Positions 48,302 to 63,100 are shown, numbered from the stretch's first letter. The stretch is DNA of 64,000 nucleotides from Neodontobutis hainanensis (GCA_024349245.1 JALDNG010000022.1:11649001-11713000), one strand, 5' to 3'. Numbers and translations: made by a program. Notes: a model not told the origin generated them from the letters alone.

Positions 48302-51300
48302 TCAGCGAGGGTTGTGCGTCTTGACAATACCTTTAGGGAGAAAAAAAAAAAAAAAAAAAAGGAAAACGTTTATAGGCAGTACAGGCATTACTGAAGTTAC
48401 ATGGCAGGCATCTAGGGCACACCTTTTACAGTAAGTGATTAGTCCTTTGAAGCAGAACACTGGAAGTTATGACTCAGTGTAAACACAAGATTACAGATAC
48501 TGAAGATACTAAATCAATACAAAAGTAGCAGTCTACCATGACAAACTATTGAAATCAAACATTTCATGAAATAAACTGGCATTAGTAAACTCAAGAAAGA
48601 AATGTCTTACCGCTGTTTAGTGTGAACTCTGGTAGGGCACCTAGAGATGTTAGCTGTTCCTCCAAGGCAACTATACGTAAACCTATGTAGCCCGAGGACA
48701 GTAGCAGCAAAACAACCCTGTAGAAAAACAAAAACTCAAGTGACTTTTTTGTAAGCGGTTATCTAGCTTCACTATACCAGAAATGGAGGAAATACTTACA
48801 AAATCAAGTAAATGAAAAGTAGAGTGTTAAGGGTGCTAGCCTCTCGCTGAAATAACAGGGAGCGAACCCTTTCAGTTATGCTCCAGGTCCAAGATCCACC
48901 TGTAACATGAAAATTGAAAACATTATGATCAAAATCTTCTAGTCTAAAAAATAAAAATAAAATACACATTAAGTCTTTATTAAAGTTACACGACAAAACT
49001 GTGAAATACTAGAAGATTAAGACGTGCATTACCTGACACAGACAGATCTTCCCAAGAAGATGAGCTATCACTCTGCTGCATTTTCATGCTACTCAAGGTG
49101 AAGCCATTTTCATTAGCCACCCTTTCTGAAATAGAAGGAAGATTAAGTTAGGAGGTTAGCTTTTTAGCCATCTGAATTCAGTATCCTCTAAAACAAGGAC
49201 TTCTCACCGTTGTGCGGTTTGTGCAGAGGCTGGGCTGGTAGTGATTGCATCTTAGAGTCATCAAATAGCTCAAAGCCGTCATCTAAACTTGACTGGCTGG
49301 AGTTCTGTTCAGAGAAGCCAATGCGTGTCATTACAAGCCGTATATGAGTTAATGGTCCTGACAAATGCAGGCGTTTTGGATTAATGCTCAATATACAAAG
49401 ATTTTTTTTACCACAAGTTTGCTCTTGTCAAAGCTGTTTTCAGTCGATGAAAACATAGGGCTGCTGTTTGTGCTTCCATCCTAAAAAGGAAAAAAATAAT
49501 ATTAATTTGATAGATTTCTTTTTTTAATATTTTTTTTTAAAGAGATGGCCCTCTAAAAGAACATTATATAGTAGAAAGAAAACACAATGTAGGCCCACTT
49601 GGAAAACAGAGGTAATGTGTGCCACTTATTTTAGTATTACATCACATTGAAGAAAAAAGTAAAAACACTTACCTCTAGCTGAGGGCATACTGAACGCAGA
49701 AGTTGATAACACCCTTCTCTATTACGCAGAGACACAAAGAGATACTGAAATAAAAAAAAAATTAAAAACGCATTAACAACCATAGCCCTTAAATTCCTAA
49801 AATTACAGCCCAAATAAGTAGAAAAGTGTTTATTGTGGAATTGAAGGCAAGAAACTGACCTTGTCTCCTTCTGTGGTGCGGATGGACAAGGCGTTGGGGA
49901 CTAGCAGGGCTGTGTTTTGCTTCTTCACAATGTGGATTAAGGAAACTGGAATAACAACCTGCAATACCGGTCACACAGAGTTAATATAATTTTTATGTTT
50001 ATTTAAAAAAAAAAAAAACATAATAGAGAAACTTCCTGCCTTAGTGTCCTTGAGCAGAACTGAGGAGTAGAAACAAATATTTCTGTCTGTGATGTAAAGC
50101 CTTCCGTGGTAGGGCACTTCCTTCTGCAGGGCACATAGGTATGCTGGAAGAAAACGAGAAAATAATTATCCTTTAATTATTCTTAATTTTAAATTGTTAT
50201 TTCTGCATTTCATTTACTTTGATTTACTTTTACTTTACTTACCATGTATCAAGTCTTCAGTCTCTGGAATATCAGGAAACAACTTGTGGAATGTCTTGTT
50301 GTGCTTTATAAAACTCTGAAGACAGAAAGTTAAACAAATGTAACACATCATGTAGAAAATAGGCAGCGTTATCATGCAGACTCAGTCTTAAAAGAGTTGG
50401 TTAGGTAAGCTGATTGTAGGAGCATATTTAAAAACAGACTTACACTTTGGGAGCCGGATCCTTCTGTCCGTTCAAAGCCTCTACTGTCCTCATCAAATGT
50501 CTGTGACCTGCCAAGACAAATGTGTTCAATGTACAAGATGAAAAAGTCAATACTGCACTAAAGGGGAATACTGGGGCCATTGTAAATCTTCCATTTAAAT
50601 CATGTGAGAAGAAACTACAGCTATGCAGTCATGTGTGTGTCACGTCTTAACAGCAGCCGAGTCTGGCCAGGTCTTGTGGTCCATTTTCATAATAGCAATA
50701 ATTCTTTGCAAGATTAAAAGATAGAGTTTATAGCACAAGATATTTCCTCACCTGGTGGCTACTTGTCTAGTGAGGGTTTTGTGCTGTTGCTGAATCTCAA
50801 GCTGGGCAGCCTCCAGACTCAAAGCTTTCCGGGCTTCCGCCTTCTTGATGCTAGCATTACTTAAGCTGCTCCTGCTTTTCTTCACTTTGGCCGGCAGCCC
50901 ACCACCACTGCTCTCCACTGGGTAGCTGCAGGAGACCGAAGAGAGCACACAGTGTGCACATTTTGTGAATATCATTACAAGCAGGAAAAACATTATACAC
51001 AAAACATTGATTATCGCAGTTTGCATGCCATAGAACCCGTTTACCAATAAAAATAAAAAAAAGAAGGTGAGCCAAAGGGGGAAACGAGACACAAACAAGG
51101 ATCACTTTGTAAGTAACAAACATAAGTTGTAAAACCCAATACATTATTCAAAACAAATTTTATAAAGTCACTGACAGGATATGACACAAGCATTAACCCA
51201 CAGAAAGTGTTATTGACACGAGCTGCGTCGATGCTTAGACTGTGTCAGTAAAAGCACATCTGTCGGCTGCTTTATGAACTTAACACAGGGCACATTTAAA

Positions 51301-53180
51301 GACCTGGTTTAGATCCAGGTTTAGGGATGAACAAATCACTTTGTTAATTTTGAAAAAGCTGATAAGTTCATGTCTGACATTTTGTTTTTATATTTAACAT
51401 GATCACAAATCTTTGGAGAACGCATTGCAGAACAAATAGGCTGCAACAGTGCTGACACATCAAACCTTTCAATTAGAGGTAATGTGCTTAAAGAAAACCA
51501 CTCTTACCTGGTAAATTTAAAACGCCGGGATGAACGAAAACTGAGATACCTACTAACAGTAGGCATTTTTATTTTAGGTCACTGTTCTCTAGAGTTCTCT
51601 CATTTGTACTGCATAAATCCAAGACAAAAATGTAGTATAAAAGCAAGAACAAAAAACTGTCAAAAATGTCCTTTTTTAGAAAAACTAAACTTGTTCTATT
51701 TGAAGAACTTCTCACCCACCTTCTGCCAGAAGAAAAAAAATAAACTGTTGCTGCTTGTAATAAGCCAGCCACTCTAGTGAACATGGTGTGACACTCCGTA
51801 GTGAGTGACGTCAAACTTAACCACTCCCCCAGAGGCAAACCAACACAATAATACACACTCTCACAGATGCACAATAATACACACTATTGGCAATGGCATG
51901 TTTAAGAAAACATGCTACAACCTGGAAACCTTCCTTTCAACCATTATGCCTCAGCCCACAAGCAAATCTATTTTTGGATTCATGGTGTATGACATTCTAG
52001 ACATTATATAAAAAAAATTAAACAGGTCTGAACTAAGTACTTGGATTTGTTCTGATCTGGGGGTAGTGTAAGAAACAAGGAAATCAACCATGTAAACAAA
52101 AATGGTCCTAGTTAAGAACATAAACATATCAGGGTGACTTGCCTTTTCACTTATTTAAACCTAGTACCATAGCTTAGAGGCTCTCTAGAGTCACTTCAGG
52201 AACTAGGGCAAAGGTTAGCAACATAAATGTATTCAACCTGTAATTAGCCTGTGTGCTCAAAACAGAACAGACTTTAGTGTACCGTCAAGAAAACCACTGA
52301 GCATCTACTTGTTTTTCATGAATTTAACCATTAACTAAAGACACAGCTGCATCTAAATGTAAATAACCAAACGGTGTGTTTTTTGTGAAGTTAGGTGCGG
52401 ACGACATACTCAACATTGACTGTGTGACCAGATATTTTAGGCAGACTAAACTGACACATTCTGCACAGACATTGTTTTAAGTTTGATGGACTATAGAGTA
52501 ATTGAGGTTTGAATTTCTTAACTTCCTTTCTTTCTTTACCCCATGACCACAGTAAACATTAACACTGCATGTGTAAAACGCTCACCTCCACTGCTGAAGA
52601 CTGTTCTGTGTGGTTGAAGTGTACTGATAAACAGACAGAAAATAAACTCCTGTCCTCAAAGAAAAGTGTTGGGGTGGATTGTCCTTTTATTCGGCCCTTT
52701 CAAATAATGCTAGTAGTTTTTTCCACTTTAATTTATACACCATGCACAAAAAGCCAATAAGAGACACGTGTAATAACTGGAAAAATGGCCTTAACCACTG
52801 ACCTACTTCCTCGTTCAAACAATTAAGTTTGGCACCAGACCAAGTCATCATATCAAGGACAGACACATAAAGTAGTCTCATGCAATAGACGTGCCTTGCC
52901 ACATGACTGCAGATATATCACTTGTGGAAATAGAAGTCATACTGCAACCTCTTTCTGACACACATACAGTACTTATGTCCTAAAGAGCCAAAGCCACAAA
53001 ATGACATGTCTTATAGAACTTTTTATCTGCATATGTTATTAAGCAAATTTATATACAACAAAATAAATAATAAATAAATAAATGCCTTTGGAGGGATTTT
53101 AATAGCACGTAGTACAAAGAGTAGTTTGCGGAATATACTTTCAAAATAACCTTTAGATCTACTAAAATCTAATGTTCATG

Positions 53181-53213
<33 letters not shown>

Positions 53214-56204
53214 AGAAAAGACGAAATAAATAGTTTGCTTAACTTACCTCTCAGATTCCCCAGAACAAATCAAACTAGGCACAATACTCTGTAGATTTAC
53301 AGAGACTTTTTCACTCTCCATGATCAGCAAACTCTTCTTTGTCCAAGGCAAAGAAAGCAGAGAGTCAAGCAGTTTGGCTTTTGCCCTTAGACCTTAAACA
53401 CTGATAACAAGTAAAAAGGTATAAAGGTCCACTTTATAGCAGCACAACATGAACCAGAGCCAGATGTGAGCAGCAGGATGAGAAGGCAAAGAGTGAAAGA
53501 AAAGGGGTTACAAGGCCTAAATGCATCCCCCACCATGACCCCCACACCCACCAATGGTTGTCATGGAACAGAATCAAATGGCCACAACAGTAGGAGGTCT
53601 ATTGTAAAAGCAAAGGATGGTAATGAGACCATTGCTAAGCTATTCCTAGTTCAGCGGACTTTACAAAACATTCAAAAAGCCTGCTCTCAATGACAAAAGG
53701 AGATTGCCTTAAAAGCGGATGGTACAATGTACATGACAATGGATACACACAGCCTTCGTGCACAAAGTACTTACAGCCATCAAACAAGAACATGAGGGAG
53801 TGGATTCAACATGCTAGTGGTGCAGACCCCAGTATAATGTGGTTGTTAATTTTCTGCCCACGAGATGAGACGAATGGTCAGCCTACGTCACTGCTCCATA
53901 GCACCGCCGGTGCCTTAAAATAACCTGCCTTTGATTGGAATGCCAAGAACATGGCCGTTACATCCAGTTACAGCTGCAACTAAACAATGCTTCACACCCG
54001 TGCAATTTATTTCATCGCAACAGCCTCATCTAGTGAAGAATTACAGACAATGTTTTATGTATGCTAATGATTCTCTATAATGCAGAGATTTTAACATCCA
54101 GATTCTTTGGTTTGGGTTGAGAGCTGCAGTCAATGCCATTGGATGTAAAAATGTGCACTATACCAGAGTGGGTTCTGTAGAATATGAACTGAGCCAAACA
54201 TGTGAGAGAAGCCATGTGTTTTTCTTGTAAATGTGTGCATGTTTGAGTGAAAAAAATAATAAAATCACGTGGCCAAGGCAATTCCTCTGCACTAACTCAC
54301 TGCAAAGACAGAGAGGGTCTTTGAGTCTTCCAGTGATCAACCATGTGAGCAGCAGGCCAGCTAGGGGCAAGTGGAAAACTCTCACCTGACCTCAGCTATC
54401 AGACCACAGAGCTGAGAAATGTATGAGCTCAGTCCAAAAGATAGGTTACTAGAGCTTCATTTATCCTTTTTTTTTTTTTTTTTTTTTAAATCAAATAAAA
54501 ATATGCACAATGATAAATACAGGAACAACAAACCGTAAACAATTATTTCTGCAAGTATTTTGAGTAAAATCTGCCTCTGTTATATTTCCCTGAGCGGGCT
54601 CGTAAAAAGAATTCTACAGTGTTTTACAAAGGGCAAAAGACAAAGTTAAGAATATTGTTTTTCTACAGACAGAAAAGTTCAAAGCACTAGCCATTAACAC
54701 TTGCATGACAGAGGCAACACACATACACACATTGACTGCCTTTTCAAATGCAACCCCTCAATTAGCCATGAGCTGAGCTGCATGTGGTTTTCTTCTTCCA
54801 AACTACGACTTTTCCTGCATCTCATAATTTGGACCTATAGTAGAGTATATTCAGTGCCCACAGCAGTCCGAGACGCTCATACTCAGGGAGCATCTTCTAG
54901 GAGCAGACGCCAGAAAGGCTGCCCCACCCAGCCTATTCCAGGATCCACCAAAACATTAGGCTTTTAGCTACCAGCACCGAAGCTCATGCAAATCAGGAAG
55001 TTCCAATTTGTGACACTGGCACAAGTATTGTGCAAGGCTTTGGATGCATTTTAACTGTTTTGGGGCCATTTTGGCAAAAAAACACCAAAAATGTAATCTT
55101 AAGTGCTACAGTGTAAGATTGACCTTTTAGACTACTTGACACTCATACTGAAAGAGCAACACACTCATTAATAAAGTTGTTGTGGAACGAGACATTTACA
55201 CCACATGCCTTTCTAAACAGCACATTGCGAAGCTGATAGCCAGAGCTCACCCAATGGCTATCTATGGGGAGGAAAGTAAAGGCAGCACCCAGGAACCAAA
55301 GAGCCCTCATTTATATAACCCTATGTGTACCACCTGTGGTTGACTCATGGGAGCTAAAAATAGGCTTTTCTAGGAAAACTTTGACTGGTCAGTCCCATTT
55401 GTGACAAGTGTCTTTCAGGGTGCCTGGTAATAAAATATAAGACATGCAGATGTGCTTTTGGATACACAAACAAAAAGAAAAACGCTGATTATTGATCCCG
55501 AATGTTGCCAATACTTGCTAGTCACATATGTTTTTTATAACTATTCTATAACTATACATTTCAAACAATATTATCACGTATAAACTTATGGGATACATTT
55601 ATTAATTGTGTGATACTAAAACGTCAACATTTTGGTGACAAAGTTATCTATATCGATTTATTCCAAAGGAACCATTTACAGATCATCCCAGGCTCCAATC
55701 TGGTGTTTATCAGTAATAGGTGCTTAGATCAGTCACAGCTGATGACTAAGGTAGAACAACCGTGCAGACGCAAATATAGCCTTATCTACACAAAAATGGC
55801 CGTGTTCATTATATCTCTATATGGCCGACTCGATATTATTCAGGTCAACGTGCAGGACAATCCTGCTAACAGCTAAATGCCAACACATAATGCAGAGCAC
55901 ACTGCTAGCTAGCATGCTAGCTTTTTCTATCAGCCACTAGATGTTTTACCATTTCACACAATTTAATAGTTTAACAGTTTTGATAAGCTTAATTAATAAC
56001 AATAACAACAAGTACATTTTTAAGCATTTATGTTGTTACTAAAAAACAGTCTTTTAATGATGCTCACCGGCAGATAACGGTACTTGAGTTAGCCACATTC
56101 ACTTTCACTCACCTCTCTTTCATGAAATGCTTGATTCTGACGATGGCCTTTTCGTCGATCTTCCGGAGGAAGGTTTTTAATCTTTCTCTTTTATTTTCAA
56201 GCAT
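48302..56204 (-). CDS. gramd2b: gramd2b (GRAMD3), GRAM-domain ER membrane protein, complete (390 aa, 13 coding exons)
   Basis: Coding exons in transcript order: 56204-56113, 50925-50752, 50507-50444, 50315-50243, 50143-50040, 49958-49860, 49744-49673, 49480-49412, 49304-49208, 49125-49033, 48899-48800, 48717-48611, 48330-48302. They sum to 391 codons including stop. The GRAM domain is at about residues 115-226 (F-H-K-L-F-P, C-A-L-Q-K-E, T-A-L-L-V-P-N-A-L, L-F-V-S-L-R-N-R). A P-x-x-S-S-T-E-N-S-F block and acidic patch favour GRAMD2B over GRAMD2A. One membrane helix lies at about 336-360, followed by L-E-E-Q-L, leaving a short C-terminal tail. Family members are tail-anchored in the ER and locate to ER-plasma membrane contact sites. 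The intron after 50040 uses a GC donor. An alternative first exon lies at 53321-53248, giving 384 aa. The human isoform (about 432 aa) is longer in the linker. Confidence 0.85.
53181..53211 (+). repeat. Poly(A) tract, 31 bp
   Basis: A run of 31 A on the plus strand lies 37 bp downstream (in transcript direction) of the donor of the alternative gramd2b exon. No clear retroposon body or target duplication is visible next to it. Confidence 0.9.
53248..53321 (-). other. gramd2b: Alternative first coding exon of gramd2b
   Basis: ATG at 53321-53319 opens 24 codons plus two bases (M-E-S-E-K-V-S-V-N-L-Q-S-I-V-P..) and ends GAGAG|GTAAGT. It has the same phase and the same last two codon bases as the 56.2-kb first exon (GAGAG|GTGAGT), so both splice to 50925 in frame. 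It probably marks an internal promoter, giving a different cytosolic N-terminus. An internal exon cannot be excluded without transcripts. Confidence 0.6.
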
Positions 56205-58998
56205 TATTCCCTCGGCCAGTGGTGGTCGTTCCGTGTTACAACCACGCTTTACGCCCAACTCCGCCGTTCCTGTAAAGCTTCTCTTTCTTTTCTCACTTCA
56301 TCTACGGCTGATTAAGATAATGAGCTTAAATCGGACCAAGGATCTCGACCAATCAACGTCATGGACGGATGATGAAAAAACTCATGTCAGATCGTTCCTC
56401 CAATCAGAAAGAGGAGGTTGGTCTGTGTGGACCGCCTATTACCTTATTTGGCACGTAGGTCGTTCCCCGCACTAGACTTTGCAAGGCCTGTGGTATTGTG
56501 GTTAAATTGTATTTTTCAAATTAATGACTTACATGTAAATTTGTGAACGTGTAAACAATATGACGAACACAACAGAATACAGTACTGGTTAAGGTCTAGA
56601 AAATAATGAATAAAATCCTGCTGGACAATTAAATGAGGACAAAATTTAGTCTTAAAATTAAGAGGTCTGGAAGCAATAGACATGCTCTAACTGAATAGTA
56701 AATGAATGCAGTTTATGGTTGCTCACCTGGGTGACCTATTCTATTCAAATATCCATCTATAACAACTATAACAAATATAACAACTGTAGGAGCAAATGGC
56801 AAGATGTCACACTAGACTACTGTTCAAACCAGGCAGACCCAAAAGACAAATATTAAGTCCATACTGTATCTGATAATTTTTTTTTAAGCCTGACCTGTTT
56901 CCTATAATAAAAGCCAACAGCACTGATGAAGTAATCTATAAAATACTTCAGTGAGTTCCCTTTTTTCATGCACAGACCTTGAATTTGTTAAAAGGGAAAA
57001 GCCATATAAGGTTGCATAAGCATTAATATTTTCACTAACTAAGAAGCCTGAAATGTCTAATTTGTATTGCTAGGCACCTCATGCGTCACCACACGCAGGG
57101 AACAGAAGAAACACTGTACGTCACATGACACAGCATACACCCACAATCTGGCCTCCACAGTTTAGCCTTACAGTCGTCCCTTTTCCCACCTCTGCCAAAA
57201 AACAAAGCCTACCAAATGGAGGAAATTATGTTTGTGTGAAGCCATTCATTTAGTGGGTCTAAATGCAATGTAGGCAAGCAAGGAGACGTTTAGTGTTGAT
57301 TCACTAGTAGACATATTGTGTGAGGAGTAAATGGGAAGTGTGTGAATCTTACACGACAACCTTGGTCCTGTCAGACACTCAATTTATAGTGAGCTTTTTG
57401 TCATAAAAAATTCGAATTAAATTCCTCTGAATATTTAATGAGCACTTAAACTTACTACATATTTTAACAATACAAGCCTTTGAAATGTAAACAGGCTTAG
57501 GAAAATCAAATAAAAGGATTCAGTCCACCACACTTTCTGCCAATATTTACATCCTGAAATACAAAACCTTTACTGCAGGTTTGGAAAAATAAAATTTAAG
57601 TGGCGAGACACTTAATTTACTCACAATATGGAGTCAACCGAGTTTCTTTTTTCCTTTTCTTGTTTATGCTTATCAGTGGCTGGAGTAAACATTAAAACCT
57701 TGAGAAGAGGGGTAACACCTTGGCCTGAAAACAGAGCTATGACGCACAGACAGCTGCAGCCATGCTCACTACAGCACAGGTGTGGTGAAGCGCTTTGGAG
57801 GCAAGATTTAATAGGACACCACTGGTTGTATTCTCATACAAGACTGATATGAGTGTGGATAGATATCTAGCAAATTCTTATTTTCTATGAGTCTGGCTGA
57901 ACAAAATGTATGTTTAAATTCTGGTCAGACTTTCCCAGCTAAATGTGATTTGTTGGGAATTTCCACAAAATAGCATTTTGTGTGCAGACGTGACAACATC
58001 AAAATAGCTGCATGAGCAATGCATCACATGGGAAAATAAGGCAAATAAAATTGTTCATGTCCAACTGATTATGGTAGAACTACACAGGAATCTTTGACAA
58101 TTCTGTGCTGTTCTTATAGAGAAATAAAAGGGCTACAACATGAAATCACAAGACCACAAATGTCTGTTAGGTACAGAAAGTACATTTTACAAAAGTTTTT
58201 GGTGTTGGTATTTGGCAAAATTATATTCATATAATTTATTAATCAGAATAGACTTTATTTATTGGCATTATTTAGTCTAGCCTAAAATAGAATTATGTTT
58301 TATCTCAGTCAATTACATTGCTTACATTTAATTGTTTCAAGAGAAAACTAATGCCACTTATCTATCTATATAAATCATCTGTTCACCTGGCTTTACTGGC
58401 ATCTTGTGTTGTGTATATTGTCTGTCAGGTCGTAAAGGTCAGCGTATCAACAAGAATTCACCAACAGCCTATCTCATTTAATGAGGCAGTAATGGGGAAG
58501 GGGACACCTTGTAGGATACACAGAGATATCACCTTACCTAACATTTTTGTTTGGGGCATTTTTGAAGCATTTTAGAACAAGGATTGACCTGATGTTTTGA
58601 ACCATGTCCAAAATGTCCCACCACCAAACTCATAAAATAAACTATCTGTGTCATGATTATTAGAGAATTATATCTAAGGTGTGTTTTTATTGTCTCTACG
58701 TGAGCTCCCAGAGGATCAGGTGTAACACATACAGCCTCAACTCAAACGGTGTCTGATTTCCGCCTGGCAGGCGCAGGACGGCCTCTTCCAGCTACAGTTA
58801 CCAACCTGCCCTAATCACTAATTCATGTGTTCACCCCAAAGCTCTGGCTGGTTAGTTAGCCAAGCCGAAGGGACAGACATCAGTGTCCCAGCTGGAGTTC
58901 CTACTAGAACATCTCCAGGCCCCATACCTGAGCTGTGGCCCATGCAGAACGGGGATCCTATGAGCCCGCAGGACTCCAAGCCAGCAGGGGCCGAGGCC
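56205..58998. other. Intergenic region between gramd2b (minus) and gipc3 (plus)
   Basis: This is a head-to-head gap of 2.8 kb. Two CCAATCA motifs near 56350 and 56400 lie 150-200 bp upstream of the gramd2b start and suit a promoter. The centre is AT-rich without recognisable exons. A GC-richer segment from about 58700 probably contains the gipc3 promoter and leader. Confidence 0.5.
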
Positions 58999-60053
58999 AT
59001 GGAGAATCAGAAGGCCCAAAAGAGTCGGCAGCCAGCCTGTGTGGAACCATCTGCGCCACCAGTTCCTCCACCTTCACCTCCTCCACCAGGCCCACCAGAC
59101 TACCCCAGACCGAGGCTCATCTTCCACACACAGCTGGCTCATGGCAGTCCCACAGGCCGCATCCATGGATTCACTAATGTTAAGGAACTGTACGCCAAGA
59201 TAGCTGAAGTGTTCAACATCTCTCCTTCGGAGGTACCCCAACACTTTGACAGATGATTTACAAAAGATAGATTCCATTTTTTGCTTGATGCAGAAAACCA
59301 GTTGGTTGTATTATCTACTGGCATTTGTGTTTTCATAGAAAAGCTCTCTGTAGAAAAGGTGTTAAGTGTCCTTTTTGGTTTTCATGATCACCTGTTAAAA
59401 TCAATTACTTCATTATTAAGATTATTTTTTATCTAATGAGTCCATAATTTTTAATTGCACACCATATTCAGGTTTTGCAAATTCCAATTGACCAAACTGT
59501 GTTGTTTCTAATCTCAAACATCACATAACAGCACATTGCAGAATTCACAAAGTTTCACCAGAGGAAGCTGGACTGTGACAACAGTACAGACCGTAGTACT
59601 TTCCAGAACTGACTTTTATGTTCACAAACCAAATGTATGGTACAATACAATACAATACAATACAATACAATTATATATAATATGTTTTATACAGACAGAT
59701 GTAAAATCAGGCTTCTCTGTGGTACATTTTTGCCTGGTTTTATTCAAAATATTTAATGTCAGTGAATTTAAAGACCAATTGTATGGCAGGTTTTACTGTG
59801 AGCTTATATAATATTACTTATATGAGCTGTTAAAATAGAGATAATGATTGTTCTTCTTTGTGCTGTGGCATGACTCACTGCAACAAAACAATAAATATTT
59901 GACATTGGCCTTATTCACTTATCATTTAAGTATTCTGAAGGACACACTCTGGCCTTTTTTATCAGTAACTATAGGCCTACATGTTGAACATAAATATTAT
60001 AATTTGGAGTTTATATTTAACAGTTTACCAAGCACAGCTATGTGTTAAACTGT

Positions 60054-60107
<54 letters not shown>

Positions 60108-63100
60108 CTACATAAGAGACTCAAAAATGGTCCCTTTATAATACTAACTAAAAAAAAAAGTTCCTTTATAATTCTAACTAAATTGCAAGCTGAAGGGCAT
60201 TTAGAAGAAAATCATAAGCATATATTGTTTTTACAATTACAAATGGTTAACAGTAAGACATCACAAGTACTACAGAACTGTTTACTTAAACCCTGAAGCT
60301 TGTATACCACACACAAATTAAGCAATACTGCATCTAAATGCAACTAAAGTCCTTGAACTATACTGATCTAGGAAATGCTCAGAAACAGATAACAGCTGAT
60401 CTGAAGAATCATAAGTTTCCGTTTTGGATGTACTTGAGCTTTAACCTCAGATTATCTAAGGCCAGTGATAGCTTTAAAACATTAAAGAGGTGGCTTCCAT
60501 TCATTTATCTCATCCTGTTCTTGGACTATAGTTTTCTTCAATAACAATTTGCCTGAATTATTATTTAATCATACAATCATCATACAAAGCTAAGAAATAT
60601 TTTGTACCTTTCAATTGAAATGTTACTACAAAATGGCTGCAAGAGCATGAAGAGTTTCTTTGGTTTAGCTGCCCTCTGCTGGTATATCTATGTTAAACAC
60701 GTTCAGACAAATAAGACTTTGTACCTTTTCAGAGATCCTCTACTGTTTTAATTCACACTTTTCGGACAATAGATTATGGAGTTTAATAACAGTTACTCTA
60801 TTTTTCTTCAGATCTTGTTTTGCACCCTCAACTCCCACAAAGTGGATATGCAGAAGCTTCTGGGGGGTCAAATTGGACTAGAAGACTTTATCTTTGCTCA
60901 TGTTAGAGGGGAAACCAAAGAGGTGGAAGTAACAAAGACAGAAGATGCGCTGGGTCTCACCATCACAGACAATGGAGCAGGTTATGCCTTCATTAAGGTA
61001 AATGAAAGAACAAAATAGAAGAGATGCCGGTGATTTAAAACGCCACCTTATAAACTCCTGTGTCGTGCTTCCAGAGAATAAAAGAGGGCAGCACCATTGA
61101 TCGACTGAAGACAGTGTGTGTAGGTGACCACATTGAAGCTATTAATGACCAGAGCATAGTTGGCTGTCGACATTATGAGGTTGCCAGGATGCTGAAAGAG
61201 CAGCCCAGAGGCATACCCTTCACTCTGCGTCTGGTTGAACCCAAGAAGGCTTTTGGTGAGTGCACAAAATCTCCTAGTCAGGGCTTCATGATGATGTGCC
61301 AAACAAGGAAGTCTGTTGTCAGACTGGTATTCGTTATGATGTTGGGCCTGGGTTGGTTCCTGGTATAAACTTGCCAGTGGTTATGACAAGAAGTGACTTA
61401 TAAGACTGTAACTGTGCTATGTTGATCCCAGAGGCTGGTTGACCTCATTATAGGACATACATTTCCATTGCCTCTTGGCAGCACAGTGGCAGAGTGGCCA
61501 CACTGCTGCCTCACAGCAAGAAGATCCTGGGTTTGATCCCTAGCCAGGGCAGGGCCTGTCTGTGTGGAGTTTGCACATCCTCCCCATGTATGCGTAGATT
61601 ACCCTTATCACTAAAGACGTGTACAAAAGTCCCTTCACATGGGAACAGGACCTCTGCAAAAGAGATTTGTAGGGTCAGTGGGACTTTCTTGAATAAATAA
61701 ATACAGACAAATCAAAAGAGGCAACAATGACCTTTAGGACAAGACTGGTCATTGGCCAGTAAGTTTCTGGTAAAGGCCAAAAACCTAGCTATGATTCTTT
61801 GCTTAATATTTTCAGGATGGATTTTTGGCTTGGAAAGAAGAGTCCTGTACACAAACATTATTTTCCAAGTGGGGTCAAAAATGGGTCAGGGCAAACTGGA
61901 CTATTTATTTTAATTTATTCACTGTACAGCATTAGAGAGCAATGCAATAGGTTCCCAAGCATAATAAACATTTTCAAACGATGTACTTGTTGTGTTTCCT
62001 ATCTTCATTAGTCTTTACGGGACAGCCTTATCACAGCTGAGGCTTGCCTTTTTCTGTTATGTTACAGTGTTTTAACTGTCACTTTTAAGAGTGCTGTGTT
62101 TATTGCTAACATGGGAGCAGAGGAGGAAGTCTGTTAAGTGTCAGTGAGTGTTTAGGAGAGATAGGAAACAAAACATTTCACTTCCTGTCAGCCCTCAAAT
62201 TCTCTTGATATGTGTTACCATACTGTGATTGTGAGTGTTCAACAGTTAATTACAGTAATCAAATCTATAAATCCATCTCATTACACTTACCACTGTGAAG
62301 TAAGTATTTCATTTGCTTGAAATGATTTCTATGTTGCATGCAAACAACTCTTGAGAAATGGAATCAATGTTAGTGTTGGATAACTAACAGTGACCATTGA
62401 CCTCTTGTGGTAAATGGCTGATTTCCCCTAAAATGATAAATCTACTATAAACAGCTCAGCAGTGTCAAAGTGGGAAAAGTGAAAGTAAGGTTATAGGATC
62501 AACTAAACATTTTGTATAATGTAATAAGTGTGCAACAAGCTTCATTTAAATTCCTATGGTGATTTCAAGACTTTCCCAGAAAAGAAATGTACAGCTGTTA
62601 TGATTAAAGATTGTTTTATTGGGAACAGGAAGAAAACAGCTAATAGCAGCAGGAGACTGCAGTGGCAACATAAATATTTTGTGGCAAATGGCAAAAAACT
62701 AAATCTGTAAATCCCTCAGGCAACCTCTTAAAAGTAAAAAAAATATTCCCCATTTGTATGTGTGGTTAGATATGATCGGAATGAGGACTAAAGCACCAAA
62801 ATCTAATGAGGGCAAGATGGTGAATGGGAAGGAGACGCTGCGCCTACGATCCAAGGGAACGGCAACTGTTCAGGAAGTGGTGAGTTCACAAGATCCACTG
62901 GACAATGAACTCATATTTTATAACATATTAAGACTAAAGGCCCACACACACAGAGGTTTTCATCGGGGTATTGCACTACTGTCTATTTAAAATACACATT
63001 TTTATTGTCTGTGTCCTAAACTGAACTAAACACCACCACTTGACTACTGGAAAACTTGAACTAATCTCACATGCTACATCTTGTTTCACATTACACTAAA

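Noticed and set aside
53466..53923. Two adjoining plus-strand frames opposite the gramd2b intron
   Set aside because: No recognisable domain or splice structure, and they overlap the likely upstream region of the alternative gramd2b first exon.
61480..61545. A- and B-box pair that could be a tRNA gene
   Set aside because: No cloverleaf can be closed around it and the flanks match a dispersed fish SINE-like repeat, repeated at 63735-63805.
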